Origin: Alteribacter keqinensis
Lineage (GTDB): Bacteria; Bacillota; Bacilli; Bacillales; Salisediminibacteriaceae
Reading direction: 5' to 3'
DNA length: 64,000 nt
Assembly: GCF_003710255.1 (NCBI RefSeq)
Contig: NZ_RHIB01000001.1
Coordinates: 124,001-188,000, forward strand
Part shown: positions 36,762 to 46,416 of the stretch, in pieces
Layout: the number at the start of each line of letters is the position of its first letter
Position numbering within the stretch: position 1 is the first letter of the stretch
Made by a program: the position numbers and the translations under genes
The notes under the pieces: model-generated
What the model was told of the DNA's origin: nothing
The model's database searches: none
The model's input: the letters and a program-made list of their open reading frames with translations, nothing else

Positions 36762-37100
36762 AGAGTTCTTTCCCCTTTCAGTGTTGCTGTTTTTTTTATA
36801 GTGTAGTCAGTCCTGAGCGGTGTGACTATAAACCGGTCAGATTATGTGACACACTTTTTAGAAAATTAAGATAAAAAAGAAGTTGGTAGAATGATGACGA
36901 AAGTAAGGGGGAGAAGGGAGATGGAAGGATGGAAACATACCCAAGTGGTCAGGCCTGAAAAAGGGGAGTATCGAAGAAAATGGTCGATAAAATGTAAAAG
37001 TGTCGGATATGTGTGCGGGGGAAGGTCCAGTGAGAGGGGATACTGGTTGTGAGGGAATAATGCTACGAGTTGTAGGATTTAAGACATCACGATGAGAGGT

Positions 37101-37163
37101 TTGTTCATCGAGTTACCTCATTTATTCATCGACCTTCACCGATTGTTCATCAACTTCCCCTTA
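37101..37163. repeat. 21-bp periodic array, three units
   Basis: TTGTTCATCGA, TTATTCATCGA and TTGTTCATCAA start at 37101, 37122 and 37143, exactly 21 bp apart. The rest of the gap between amt and pfkA (36,762-37,204) shows nothing else that I can name, except the weak TnrA-like box. Confidence 0.65.
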
Positions 37164-37204
37164 TCAAATAACGACATTTTCTACTCCAAAGCCGTTCCTG
37201 TTAA

Positions 37205-37237
37205 AAAACGCCTCTCCAGATGGAGAGACGCCTCTCT

Positions 37238-37240
<3 letters not shown>
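37205..37240 (-). terminator. Rho-independent terminator of pfkA
   Basis: On the minus strand GGCGTCTCTCC pairs with GGAGAGGCG, then TTTTTT; it overlaps the pfkA stop region. Confidence 0.75.
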
Positions 37241-38209
<969 letters not shown>

Positions 38210-38217
38210 TCAAAATA

Positions 38218-38256
38218 AAACAAGCAACCAGGAAAAAGAGCTGCTTGTTTTCTTCT
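38218..38256 (-). terminator. Rho-independent terminator upstream of pfkA
   Basis: AAACAAGCA pairs with TGCTTGTTT around a 15-nt loop; on the minus strand it is followed by TATTTTG and ends the small gene at 38,294-38,551. Confidence 0.6.
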
Positions 38257-38293
38257 ATAAATATATGATAGCGCTTTCCTTTCCTGAACGCTA

Positions 38294-38551
38294 CTATTCT
38301 ATATCAAAAATGACGAGTTCTTTACCCGACTCCAGTAAGTAGTCTTCATAGACTTCTTCAAGAAGGGTGACGTTAGAAGAGGTGACTTTACGTTTGAGAT
38401 AAACAAAATCTCCGTTGATGTAAAATTCCGAACCGTCCGTCCCGGAGATGGTAAGAGCAGGTGTCCGGTCAGTCTCATTAAAAGGGGTTGCACTTACATA
38501 CATGTAGTCCACCTGTGAGGTGAAGAGAATAACGATGTACAACATATCCAT
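38294..38551 (-). CDS. Small protein of unknown function
   Basis: 85 residues, mostly beta-strand-like (DRTPALTISGTDGSEFYING, FVYLKRKVTSSNVTLLEEVY) and no membrane segment beyond a mildly hydrophobic N-terminus. The ATG at 38551 has a good ribosome binding site (AAAGGAATCATTTGT), and a terminator follows, which together support a real gene. I do not recognise a family. Confidence 0.6.
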   Translation of the reverse strand: MDMLYIVILFTSQVDYMYVSATPFNETDRTPALTISGTDGSEFYINGDFVYLKRKVTSSNVTLLEEVYEDYLLESGKELVIFDIE

Positions 38552-38811
38552 ACAAATGATTCCTTTCGTAGCGTGGTGGCCGGTCTAAAATAATGTATGT
38601 TGCCAAAGGAATGCTTGTATAAACGAAATCATTATATTCAAAATTATTTTATTTTGATTTTGTGTCCATTTTATGAAAATAGGCGAAATGAGGTGAGAGT
38701 AAGCCACAAAATCATGAAGGACGTAAAAGCACCGGTTGGTTAAATAAATGGATGAAAGTCGTCTCGTTTGATGGAGGGGGCTTTTTTTGTGGACTGGGCT
38801 GCGGTTTGGGA

Positions 38812-38895
38812 ATTCTCCCCTAACTCGCTGTTATTCACCACTAACGTACTTTTTTTCACCCCTAACACCATTTAATTCTCCCCTAATCCTAAATC
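38812..38895. repeat. 21-bp periodic array, four units
   Basis: ATTCTCCCCTAAC, ATTCACCACTAAC, TTTCACCCCTAAC and ATTCTCCCCTAAT start at 38812, 38833, 38854 and 38875, exactly 21 bp apart. The earlier part of the gap (38,552-38,811) shows no clear feature. Confidence 0.7.
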
Positions 38896-38949
38896 CGGCA
38901 TGCAACCAAAATTCCTGTACATACTAAAACAGGAAAGAGGTGACCATGA

Positions 38950-40029
38950 ATGGCAGATAACAAAACATATGAATTAATGCGTCAATTAACGAGTGCAGAA
39001 GGCGTACCCGGATTTGAGGACCGGGCTTACGATGTGATGAAAAAACACATAGAACCTCTGAGTGATGAAATTGTGATTGATAACTTCGGAGGAATTACGG
39101 GTCGGATCGGTAAGAGCGGACCAAAAGTTCTTCTAGCAGGGCACCTGGATGAAGTGGGCTTTATCGTGAGCAGCATTACAAAGTCCGGTTTTATTAAGTT
39201 CAAAGCTCTCGGGGGCTGGTGGGGACACGTGATGCTCTCCCAGCGTGTAAAAGTACTAACATCGAAAGGGGACCTCACAGGTGTGATCGGCTCCAAAGCC
39301 CCTCACGTTCTTGCACCTGAAGAGCGGAAGAAGGTGCTGGAGATTGACAAGATGTTTATCGACATCGGTGCCTCAAGTGATGAAGAAGCAAGGGATTTCG
39401 GGGTTGAAGTTGGCGATGCGATTTGTCCTGTGGGAGAATTTGAAGTTCTTCCTAACCCCAAGATGCTTTTAGCGAGAAACTGGGATAACCGGGCAGGTTG
39501 TTATGTAGCACTGAAAGTACTTGAAAAACTACAGGGAACCTCACTTGGGAACACCCTTTATTCAGGCGCAACGGTTCAGGAAGAAGTGGGTCTTCGAGGA
39601 GCACAAACCCTTGTTCAGACGATTCAGCCTGACATCGCATTTGCGACAGATGTAGGGGTTGCAGGGGATACACCGGGAATGAACCAGGAGGCGGCAAATC
39701 TTGAGCTTGGAAAAGGGCCCATCATCGGTTTCCTTGATCGCTCCATGATTCCTCACCGAAAGCTTCGGGATTTTGCTGTGTACATTGCCAAGGAAAACAA
39801 CATTCCGTTCCAGCGTGAGCTCATGAGCGGTGGGGCGACCGACGGCGGGAAGTTTCATCTCGAAGGACTCGGAATCCCGACACTGGTTGTGAGCGTGCCA
39901 TCCAGGTATATCCACAGCCATGTGTCAATCGTCCATCAAGACGATCTCGATAATGCTGTTAAACTACTCGTTAAAATGATCAGTGCGCTCGATGAACAAA
40001 CCGTCCAAAGAATCAAAGGTCTTGAATAA
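38950..40029 (+). CDS. M42-family metallo-aminopeptidase
   Basis: 359 residues of the M42 family (YsdC/FrvX/glutamyl aminopeptidase type), often a large tetrahedral complex that trims peptides in the cytoplasm. Metal ligands visible: His65 in AGHLDEVGF, Asp179 in NWDNRAG, Glu211-Glu212 in VQEEVGLRG (base and ligand), Asp234 in ATDVG and His322/His324 in YIHSH. The start follows AAAGAGGTGACCATGA; an overlapping earlier ATG at 38946 is out of frame. Single-gene unit with hairpin repeats after the stop. Confidence 0.88.
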   Translation: MADNKTYELMRQLTSAEGVPGFEDRAYDVMKKHIEPLSDEIVIDNFGGITGRIGKSGPKVLLAGHLDEVGFIVSSITKSGFIKFKALGGWWGHVMLSQRVKVLTSKGDLTGVIGSKAPHVLAPEERKKVLEIDKMFIDIGASSDEEARDFGVEVGDAICPVGEFEVLPNPKMLLARNWDNRAGCYVALKVLEKLQGTSLGNTLYSGATVQEEVGLRGAQTLVQTIQPDIAFATDVGVAGDTPGMNQEAANLELGKGPIIGFLDRSMIPHRKLRDFAVYIAKENNIPFQRELMSGGATDGGKFHLEGLGIPTLVVSVPSRYIHSHVSIVHQDDLDNAVKLLVKMISALDEQTVQRIKGLE

Positions 40030-40031
40030 TG

Positions 40032-40122
40032 TGAAAAGCTCACAAGGTGCCAGGCACTCTGTGAGCTTTTTCACTTGGGGTCAGGCACTGTGTGAATTTC
40101 TAAACACAGTGCCTGGCACCTG
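40032..40122. repeat. Two hairpins with GTGCCAGGCAC-type repeat
   Basis: GTGAAAAGCTCACA pairs with TGTGAGCTTTTTCAC (40032-40073), and GGGTCAGGCACTGTG pairs with CACAGTGCCTGGCACC (about 40079-40122). The CCAGGCAC element is repeated inside both. They probably serve as terminators for the convergent M42 and mgtE genes; such CCAGGCAC hairpins are common intergenic repeats in Bacillus. Confidence 0.65.
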
Positions 40123-40131
40123 AATATTCGT

Positions 40132-41493
40132 TTACAGATACTGCAGCATCGCCGTCGCGATGGAGAAATAGATCATCAGACCGAGCACGTCGTTAACCGT
40201 TGTAATAAACGGACCGGATGCGATCGCCGGATCCAGCTTCATTTTATTGATAATAACGGGAACGACTGCACCGACAATCGTGGCGATACTAAGGGTGAAA
40301 AATAAGGAAACAGCAACAATAATGGCAATCATCACATCACCATACACGATAGGGATGAGAATCATTAATACAATGGCACAGATCAGACCGAGGAAAATTC
40401 CTGTTCCAAACTCCCTTTTAATGGTGTTGAACATCCCTTTTTTCTCGAAGGATCCTGTTGCAAGAGAACGGACCATAACAGCCAGGGATTGTGTGCCTGT
40501 ATTTCCTGCCGAGTCCATCAAAAGAGGGATAAAGACAGCAAGCAGCACGATCTGTTCAAGGGTTTCTTCGAACTGTCCGATTACTCCTGCTGTAATCAAG
40601 CCGAAAAACATCAGCATGATGATCCAAGGGGAACGCTTTTTAGCGGCAGTAAAGGAAGACAGATTTACGTCAGTCGCACCGCGTGATGCAGCTAACTCAC
40701 CGATATCTTCTGTGGCTTCTTCTTCAATAACGTCGATAATATCATCGACTGTAATAATACCTACAAGTGTATTTGTTGACGTGACAACCGGTACAGCGAG
40801 GAAGTCGTATTTTTTAATTAAGTTCGCAACGTCTTCCTGGTCATCATCTGTCTTCACAGAAACCACACGGGTACTCATTACATTTTCCACTTTTTCATTC
40901 GGATCGCTGATAATGAGATCACGAAGGGAAACAACACCTGCAAGCTCATGATTGCCGTTTACAACGTACAAATAGTAGATCGTCTCTGCGTCAGGGCCTT
41001 CCTGGCGAAGGAGTTCGATCACATCTCTTACGGTGGACTGAGCAGTGATGTTGATGAACTCCTTGGTCATAATCGCACCGGCAGTTTCCTCTTCATAGCT
41101 TAATAGTTCACGAATGTCTTTGGCATCCTCCGACTCAAGCCCGTCAAGCACTCTCTTAACCGTTGCTTCAGGGACTTCACCGAGGAAATCGGCGGCATCA
41201 TCGGCGGACATTTCAGCAAATACACTTTGTGTATAAATCGTATCTAGTTCTTCAATTGTGTTTTTTTGTTCTTCAAGCTCCAGCTCCTGAAAAATCTCGG
41301 AGAATTCTTCCGGTGAAAGGTACTCGTATACTTTTTTTCGCTGTATTTCAGTAAGCTCAAGGAAAAAGTCGAGCTGATCCTGCGGGTGCAGTTCAAGGAA
41401 TAAATGACGGAATTCCTGGATGTCTTCTACATTTAGCGCGTCAAGAATGCTTTTTGCATACTGCTCGCGGTTTTGTTCAGTCAGTTTTACCAT
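40132..41493 (-). CDS. mgtE: Magnesium transporter MgtE
   Basis: 453 residues with the full MgtE layout: N-terminal superhelical domain (about 1-130), two CBS domains (about 135-255, with MTKEFINITAQSTVRDVIELL and MSTRVVSVKTDDDQEDVANL) and five C-terminal membrane segments with the pore signature FIPLLMDSAGNTGTQSLAVMV. It is a Mg2+-gated Mg2+ channel. The start follows TTAAGGAGGCTGACCAAA. Its leader carries an M-box riboswitch and terminator, so transcription should rise when Mg2+ is low. Confidence 0.95.
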   Translation of the reverse strand: MVKLTEQNREQYAKSILDALNVEDIQEFRHLFLELHPQDQLDFFLELTEIQRKKVYEYLSPEEFSEIFQELELEEQKNTIEELDTIYTQSVFAEMSADDAADFLGEVPEATVKRVLDGLESEDAKDIRELLSYEEETAGAIMTKEFINITAQSTVRDVIELLRQEGPDAETIYYLYVVNGNHELAGVVSLRDLIISDPNEKVENVMSTRVVSVKTDDDQEDVANLIKKYDFLAVPVVTSTNTLVGIITVDDIIDVIEEEATEDIGELAASRGATDVNLSSFTAAKKRSPWIIMLMFFGLITAGVIGQFEETLEQIVLLAVFIPLLMDSAGNTGTQSLAVMVRSLATGSFEKKGMFNTIKREFGTGIFLGLICAIVLMILIPIVYGDVMIAIIVAVSLFFTLSIATIVGAVVPVIINKMKLDPAIASGPFITTVNDVLGLMIYFSIATAMLQYL

Positions 41494-41664
41494 TTTGGTC
41501 AGCCTCCTTAAACAAGGTCAGCCACAAAGGTGTGAATGAACCCTGCTCTTATTATTAAATTTCCTGTTTCTCTTATGCTAAAACTTCCAATTAAACTTCG
41601 ACTGGGACTCGGGTCCATTTCACACCACCTCCAATTTGGTCTGTTTCGTTTTTCGCATAGAACC

Positions 41665-41703
41665 TAAAAAAACACCTTCATTCCATACGAATGAAGGTGT
41701 TAT
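41665..41703 (-). terminator. Riboswitch-controlled terminator before mgtE
   Basis: On the minus strand AACACCTTCATTC (41701-41689) pairs perfectly with GAATGAAGGTGTT (41683-41671) and is followed by TTTTTT. It lies between the M-box aptamer and mgtE and shares the AAGGTGTT-type bases with the aptamer's 3' part, fitting the known switching mechanism. Confidence 0.85.
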
Positions 41704-41771
41704 ATGCATGGCAAATAACCGCTGATGGCTTCCCTCCATTCGTAGAGCTTTAGCACTGTACGGCATAGGGA

Positions 41772-41895
41772 ATACACCCAGCTACATTAGGAAACACCTT
41801 ATGTCGATGATTCCAGTTGACCCATTGGCGTCTTTGGACATTTTTGGGCAGTAGCGTATCTCCTGTACAGGAGCCTCACCTAACGAGGAATGTTC
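41772..41895 (-). promoter_or_regulatory. M-box (ykoK) magnesium riboswitch
   Basis: On the minus strand the conserved M-box elements occur in order: GTTAGGTGAGGCTCCTGTAC, ACAGGAGATACGCTACTGCC, AATGTCCAAAGACGCCAATG, GGTCAACTGGAATCATCGAC, ATAAGGTGTTTCC and AGCTGGGTG. Mg2+ binding favours terminator formation downstream. The aptamer lies about 280 nt before mgtE. Confidence 0.93.
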
Positions 41896-42036
41896 AGTTT
41901 TTTTCAACTGTTTGCAATGATAAACGACAAGGTACCAAGTGTCAACAGTGTTGCTCACTTCTTTCAAAAAAGGAAAAAACCTCTGACAAAGCGAATCCTT
42001 TATAGTACAAAAAGGTTTGTATACAGGGGGATAAAG

Positions 42037-44511
42037 ATGTCACAACAAGTGGTTATCGAAAGAGAGAAAAAGCCGTTTATAAAAAGGCGCTGGGTAAAGC
42101 TTCTGATGGTCCTTGCAGGGGTTTTAGTGTTTTTATCACTAATAGGAGCCGGAACAGGTTACTGGTATATCACAAAAAGCCTCCCCGTGTTGGAAGGGGA
42201 GAAGCAGATGGAAGGCCTCACAAATGAGGTCACAGTCGTCAGGGACGCACGTGGTGTGGCGAAAATTACGGCAGATAATCTGGAAGATCTTTTTTACATC
42301 CAAGGTTACGTTACTGCCCAGGACCGATTGTTTCAGATGGATATGACGAGGCGTCTTGCCGGCGGAAGGCTGTCTGAAGTGGTGGGCAGTGCTGCTCTTG
42401 ACAGCGACCGCTTTTACCGTACATACGGGATGCACCGGTATACAAATGACATGATTGAGCTTTTTGACGAGGAGACAAAGCAGGTAGTGGACGCTTTTTC
42501 AGCCGGGGTCACTGCTTATATCATCGAAGCCTTTAAAGAGGGGAACGAACCGCTGGAGTTTAAAATTCTCGGCTACGAACCGGAACCGTGGACTGCTGAG
42601 GACAGTGCCATCGTCGTAAAATACATGGGCTATACTCTCACAGGAAATCACAGAAATGAACTGGAAAATTATCAGCTTGTCCAGGCGTTGGGAGAGGATG
42701 CGCAATATCTTTTTCCAGAGTATCACATTGCCGATCATTTCCCGACAATCTATGAACAAATTGATATAGAAGACTTGCCCTTTGACAGTGAATCACTCCA
42801 GTCATTAATAAGTTTTGCCCCATCGGAATTTAACGGGAGCAACAATTGGGCCATTGGCGGAGAGTTTACGGAATCCGGTTTCCCGATTGTCGCAAACGAC
42901 CCGCACCTGGGGCTTGCGATCCCGAGTGTCTGGTATCAGACCCATCTTGAACTTGAAGGAGATTTCCACAGTGTAGGTGTGACGGTTCCGGGGGTACCCG
43001 GAGTCGTTCTCGGCCATAACGAAAATCTTGCCTGGGGCGTCACGTCCATGAGCGTCGACCAGGAAGATCTGTTCCTCGAACAGGCTCACCCGGAAGAGCC
43101 TCACCTCTATTTATACGACGGTGAATGGGAAGAAGCGGAGGTCATTGAAGAAGTGATCGAAATCGATGGAGAGGATCCTTACACTGAAACTGTTGAGGTT
43201 ACGAGAAACGGACCCGTTATGACCAGTCTTTTTTCCGAGGAAAATGCAGAGGTGAGCTTTCACGCAGACTCGGACGCCCCGTATCAGGCCATCAGTTTAC
43301 GGTGGACGGGAAGAGAAGCAGGGGAAGAGCTGAACGGCGTACTTAAGCTCAGCCGCTCAACGGATGTCTATGAATTTATGGAAGGACTGGATGGCTTTGT
43401 GACCCCTGCACTCAGCTGGGTGTTTGCTGACCGGAAAGGGAACATCGCTTACCGGGGGCAGGCCAGGCTTCCCGACAGGCAAAATTCAGTAGGTCTTCTG
43501 CCCGTTCCCGGCTGGGACCCTGATTACCAGTGGAACGGGTTTATTGAAACGGAAGAACTTCCGCAAATCATCAATCCCGAGAACGGGTATGTGATGACCG
43601 CAAACAACAAGCCGGTGGATGACGAGTATCAGTATGAAATCGGCCGCAGTTTTTACCCTTACAGGGCTGAGCGGATTGAGGGAATGATCGCGGACCGGAT
43701 CAAGTCAGGCGAGGCGTTTACAGCAGATCAGAGTAAAGAGATGCAGGTGGACTTTTTGAACACCCAGGCAAGAGCCCTCGTGCCATTGCTCATGGATGAG
43801 GTGGAAAAAAGCGAAGGAGAGCTGAGTGAGCTGGAGAAAGAAGCACTCGCCCTTCTCGGGGACTGGGACTTTGTTGAAAGTACAGACTCCGCGGGAACGC
43901 TTTTGTGGCACCAGTGGTACAACCTGTTCAGTGAGCGGATGTTTGAAGACATTGTGAGCTTTCCGTATTCCAGTGCCCTCGTGATCCACAACACGATTGT
44001 AGAAGCTTCTGAGGATCCCGAAGGCAGGATGTTCGGATTTTTAGATGAACAGTGGCAGCGGGACTTCACGGAATTTTCCCGGGAAACGTTTGTAGAAGCT
44101 GCAGGCATGGCGGAGGCACTGCAAGGAAGTGACCCGGACAGCTGGGCATGGGGCGAGTGGCACCAGATGACCATCAGGCATCCTCTCAGCAGTGTGCAGC
44201 CGCTCAATTACTTGTTCGATCTCGGGTCGTGGGAGGTCGGAGGAAGCGGGGCCACACCAGGCGCTCATTCGTATGACGAAGAGACCGGCCGGGTCAATCA
44301 CGGAGGCGGCTGGCGGTTTGTAGCAGATCTCGCTTTTGATGAGCCGGCACAGGACATTGTGATGCCTGGTCAGTCCGGGCAGGTTATGTCTCCCCATTAC
44401 GATGACCAGATCGAGGCTTGGGTGGATGGTGAGTTACTGCCGATGCGGTATGACATGGGGCCTGAAGATGGGGTGAATGTGAAGACATTTGTGCCTGTTC
44501 GGGAGGAATAG
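42037..44511 (+). CDS. Penicillin acylase family (Ntn-hydrolase) protein
   Basis: 824 residues. One N-terminal membrane segment (about 25-47) anchors or exports it. An alpha chain (about 60-245) with VRDARGVAKITADN and GYVTAQDRLFQMD is followed by a linker, and the beta chain should begin at the nucleophile Ser268 (NGSNNWAIGG) after self-cleavage. Substrates are amides such as acyl-homoserine lactones or beta-lactam side chains; the true one is unknown. I choose the ATG at 42037 (ACAGGGGGATAAAG before it) over an in-frame ATG at 41890, which lies inside the antisense M-box region. Confidence 0.88.
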   Translation: MSQQVVIEREKKPFIKRRWVKLLMVLAGVLVFLSLIGAGTGYWYITKSLPVLEGEKQMEGLTNEVTVVRDARGVAKITADNLEDLFYIQGYVTAQDRLFQMDMTRRLAGGRLSEVVGSAALDSDRFYRTYGMHRYTNDMIELFDEETKQVVDAFSAGVTAYIIEAFKEGNEPLEFKILGYEPEPWTAEDSAIVVKYMGYTLTGNHRNELENYQLVQALGEDAQYLFPEYHIADHFPTIYEQIDIEDLPFDSESLQSLISFAPSEFNGSNNWAIGGEFTESGFPIVANDPHLGLAIPSVWYQTHLELEGDFHSVGVTVPGVPGVVLGHNENLAWGVTSMSVDQEDLFLEQAHPEEPHLYLYDGEWEEAEVIEEVIEIDGEDPYTETVEVTRNGPVMTSLFSEENAEVSFHADSDAPYQAISLRWTGREAGEELNGVLKLSRSTDVYEFMEGLDGFVTPALSWVFADRKGNIAYRGQARLPDRQNSVGLLPVPGWDPDYQWNGFIETEELPQIINPENGYVMTANNKPVDDEYQYEIGRSFYPYRAERIEGMIADRIKSGEAFTADQSKEMQVDFLNTQARALVPLLMDEVEKSEGELSELEKEALALLGDWDFVESTDSAGTLLWHQWYNLFSERMFEDIVSFPYSSALVIHNTIVEASEDPEGRMFGFLDEQWQRDFTEFSRETFVEAAGMAEALQGSDPDSWAWGEWHQMTIRHPLSSVQPLNYLFDLGSWEVGGSGATPGAHSYDEETGRVNHGGGWRFVADLAFDEPAQDIVMPGQSGQVMSPHYDDQIEAWVDGELLPMRYDMGPEDGVNVKTFVPVREE

Positions 44512-44520
44512 TTTTATGAG

Positions 44521-44557
44521 AAGACCGGTCTTTCCTGAGGGGAGGCCGGTTTTTTGA
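44521..44557 (+). terminator. Rho-independent terminator
   Basis: AAGACCGGTCTTTCC pairs imperfectly with GGGAGGCCGGTTTTTT, ten bases after the penicillin acylase stop. Confidence 0.7.
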
Positions 44558-44766
44558 GAGGGCGGGATTTGGAGCTGGGGGCTGGCGGAGATTTTTTGGG
44601 ATTTGTGTTAAGAATTCAGGTATGAATGTGAAGATATCCGTCTCGATGTTAAGAATTTCAGATATTATTCCATTTGATTGGAAAACACCTATGGAGCCTG
44701 GATTGAAAACTCTCGTTATTTTCTATAAAGTAAGTAAAGAGCTTAAATTGACCGGGGTATCAGAGG

Positions 44767-44871
44767 TTTATGGAGAACTTTCTTGTGTTTATGCAGACTT
44801 TCGGGCCATTTATGGAGAACTTTCTTGTGTTTATGCAGACTTTCCCGGCATTTATGCAGAACTTTTGCTGG
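44767..44871. repeat. 21-bp tandem array, five units
   Basis: Five consecutive 21-bp units start with TTTATGGAGAAC or TTTATGCAGAC/AC and continue with TTTC plus variable bases (44767, 44788, 44809, 44830, 44851). Units 1 and 3 are identical. A further loose array with TTAAGAATT near 44,610-44,655 has a step of 20-21 bp. Apart from these and the terminator I see nothing in the gap from 44,512 to 44,949. Confidence 0.8.
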
Positions 44872-44949
44872 TTTAAAGAAAATTAGACATAAAACGTCAA
44901 ATTTCGCACGGTTTTCAATACAACTCCTACCTAAAAAGGAGATCCACCC

Positions 44950-45354
44950 ATGAAAATCAACTGGTTTTTAATTATCGCTATATTTATCGGCGGAGCACTC
45001 GGCACGACCGTCCGCTACTACATAAACGTCCAGACGTTATTTACCCTTTATCCACTCGGAACCTTAATTGAAAACATTCTCGGGAGCTTCCTCCTCGGTG
45101 TACTCACGCGGTACATTCTCCACAGAAAGCCCCATGAAATATGGAAGGCCGGGCTCGGTGTTGGCTTTTGCGGAAGCTTAACAACCATGTCTACCCTGGC
45201 AGCTGATGCGTTTATGCTTGCAGGTGAAAACACGCTTCTGACCGCCGGACTCTACGTTCTGCTTTCCTTGTTCGCAGGACTGCTTGTGGCTTTCCTCGGT
45301 TTTGTAATCACCGACCGGTTTGCGAAAAGGAAGGGGGAAAAAAGCCATGTTTAA
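44950..45354 (+). CDS. crcB: Fluoride channel subunit CrcB/FluC, first
   Basis: 134 residues with four membrane segments and the CrcB features GGALGTTVRYYIN near the N-terminus, ENILGSFLLGVLT and GFCGSLTTMSTLAADAF (the TMS/TFS Na+-site motif). It exports fluoride. The start follows AAAAAGGAGATCCACCC. Paired genes of this kind make heterodimeric channels. The stop overlaps the next crcB gene by 8 bp. No fluoride riboswitch is visible upstream. Confidence 0.88.
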   Translation: MKINWFLIIAIFIGGALGTTVRYYINVQTLFTLYPLGTLIENILGSFLLGVLTRYILHRKPHEIWKAGLGVGFCGSLTTMSTLAADAFMLAGENTLLTAGLYVLLSLFAGLLVAFLGFVITDRFAKRKGEKSHV

Positions 45355-45727
45355 CTTACTGTTAGTCTCCATCGGCGGCGGACTGGGAGCGGTGAGCCGT
45401 TTTCTGTTGGGGGTAAAAATTCAGCAACGTTATCCGGACCCGCCGATTCCGGTCGCTATGCTGACCGTTAATCTATCAGGCTCACTGGGCCTCGGTGTTT
45501 TCTTTGGAGCGCTCTTTGGCGGCATACCGGTATTGGAGTACAACAATCCCTGGTTCCTCCTCCTTGGCGTAGGTTACTTCGGGGCATTCACCACGTTTTC
45601 TACATTCAGCGTTGAAGCTGCCACACTGCTTCATGACGCAGAATATAAAAAAGCCTTTGTTTATATCGGTCTGAGTATTGCAGGTTCAGTCGCAGCCTTT
45701 ATCGCAGGCATCTACTGGTTTATTTAA
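45347..45727 (+). CDS. crcB: Fluoride channel subunit CrcB/FluC, second
   Basis: 126 residues with GGGLGAVSRFLLG, VNLSGSLGLGVFFG (the Asn that lines the pore) and YFGAFTTFSTFSVEAA. The start at 45347 follows GGAAGGGGGAAAAAAGCC and lies inside the end of the first crcB gene, so the two subunits are translationally coupled and probably assemble as a heterodimer. Confidence 0.88.
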   Translation: MFNLLLVSIGGGLGAVSRFLLGVKIQQRYPDPPIPVAMLTVNLSGSLGLGVFFGALFGGIPVLEYNNPWFLLLGVGYFGAFTTFSTFSVEAATLLHDAEYKKAFVYIGLSIAGSVAAFIAGIYWFI

Positions 45728-45907
45728 AAAACAGTCTCCGGTTTTATCCCGCCAGGCCGTCTTTTTACACAGGCTCAGAAAAAAACTGCACCACCACGCA
45801 AAAAAAACGTAATATTCCCATTTTCCAGAGCATATACTGGTATTTTGAAAAAATTGCAGGAGTCCCTCCCCTCTCCCAAGAAAAGTAATAAAAAGGAGGG
45901 ACTGCCG

Positions 45908-46378
45908 GTGAAACATAAAGTCGCTTTACTCGCTTTTTTAGTCTTAATTCTTGGAGTGTCTGTTTATTCAGCCGTTGAAGGGATGACAAAAGAAGGGGAA
46001 GTGTACACATCATTTACGTTTCAGGGAGAGTCCGAATCATGGAAAGTCGAAGCTTCATTTGTACGGGGGGAGGATGGGGTTACACACGCCCGGGACACTA
46101 TCCGGTTTAATCATAAAGAAGGGCAGCCCCCCCGGAATTTTACTGTATCCGTTATGACTCCGGAGCGTGACTGGTATACAGGAACGGGGAGAGGAGTTCT
46201 CGTATTTAAAGGCGAGGCATTCCAGGAAGCCGGGATGGACCTTACCCCGTCAAACCGGAGAATTATGGCGGTCATTGACTGGGACGGGGAACATGAAATC
46301 GTGAACCTTGCCTATGTATCCGGTGGAGGACCGAACGAAACAGATGAAGGTCTCCAGGTAAATGCTGAAATCAATTAA
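45908..46378 (+). CDS. Secreted or membrane-anchored protein of unknown function
   Basis: 156 residues with an N-terminal signal/anchor (VALLAFLVLILGVSVYSAV) and an extracellular beta-rich domain (VYTSFTFQGESESWKVEASF). The GTG start at 45908 follows AAAAGGAGGGACTGCCG; the in-frame upstream codons to 45845 have no ribosome binding site. It stands alone, closed by a bidirectional terminator. No family is recognised. Confidence 0.65.
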   Translation: MKHKVALLAFLVLILGVSVYSAVEGMTKEGEVYTSFTFQGESESWKVEASFVRGEDGVTHARDTIRFNHKEGQPPRNFTVSVMTPERDWYTGTGRGVLVFKGEAFQEAGMDLTPSNRRIMAVIDWDGEHEIVNLAYVSGGGPNETDEGLQVNAEIN

Positions 46379-46383
46379 AAAAC

Positions 46384-46413
46384 GCCTGGCTCCATGAGAG
46401 AGCCAGGCATTTT
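46384..46413. terminator. Bidirectional terminator
   Basis: GCCTGGCTC pairs perfectly with GAGCCAGGC around a 7-nt loop, with A-run before and T-run after; it serves both convergent genes. Confidence 0.85.
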
Positions 46414-46416
46414 TAC

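Noticed and set aside
36835-36851. TnrA box before amt
   Set aside because: One mismatch to a loose consensus and no supporting promoter geometry; kept only as a remark.
41890-42036. Longer N-terminus for the penicillin acylase family protein
   Set aside because: The extra 49 codons cross the M-box region and lack a ribosome binding site, whereas the ATG at 42037 has a good one followed by a normal membrane anchor.
44880-44949. Fluoride riboswitch before crcB
   Set aside because: The expected conserved blocks and pseudoknot sequence are not seen in the leader.
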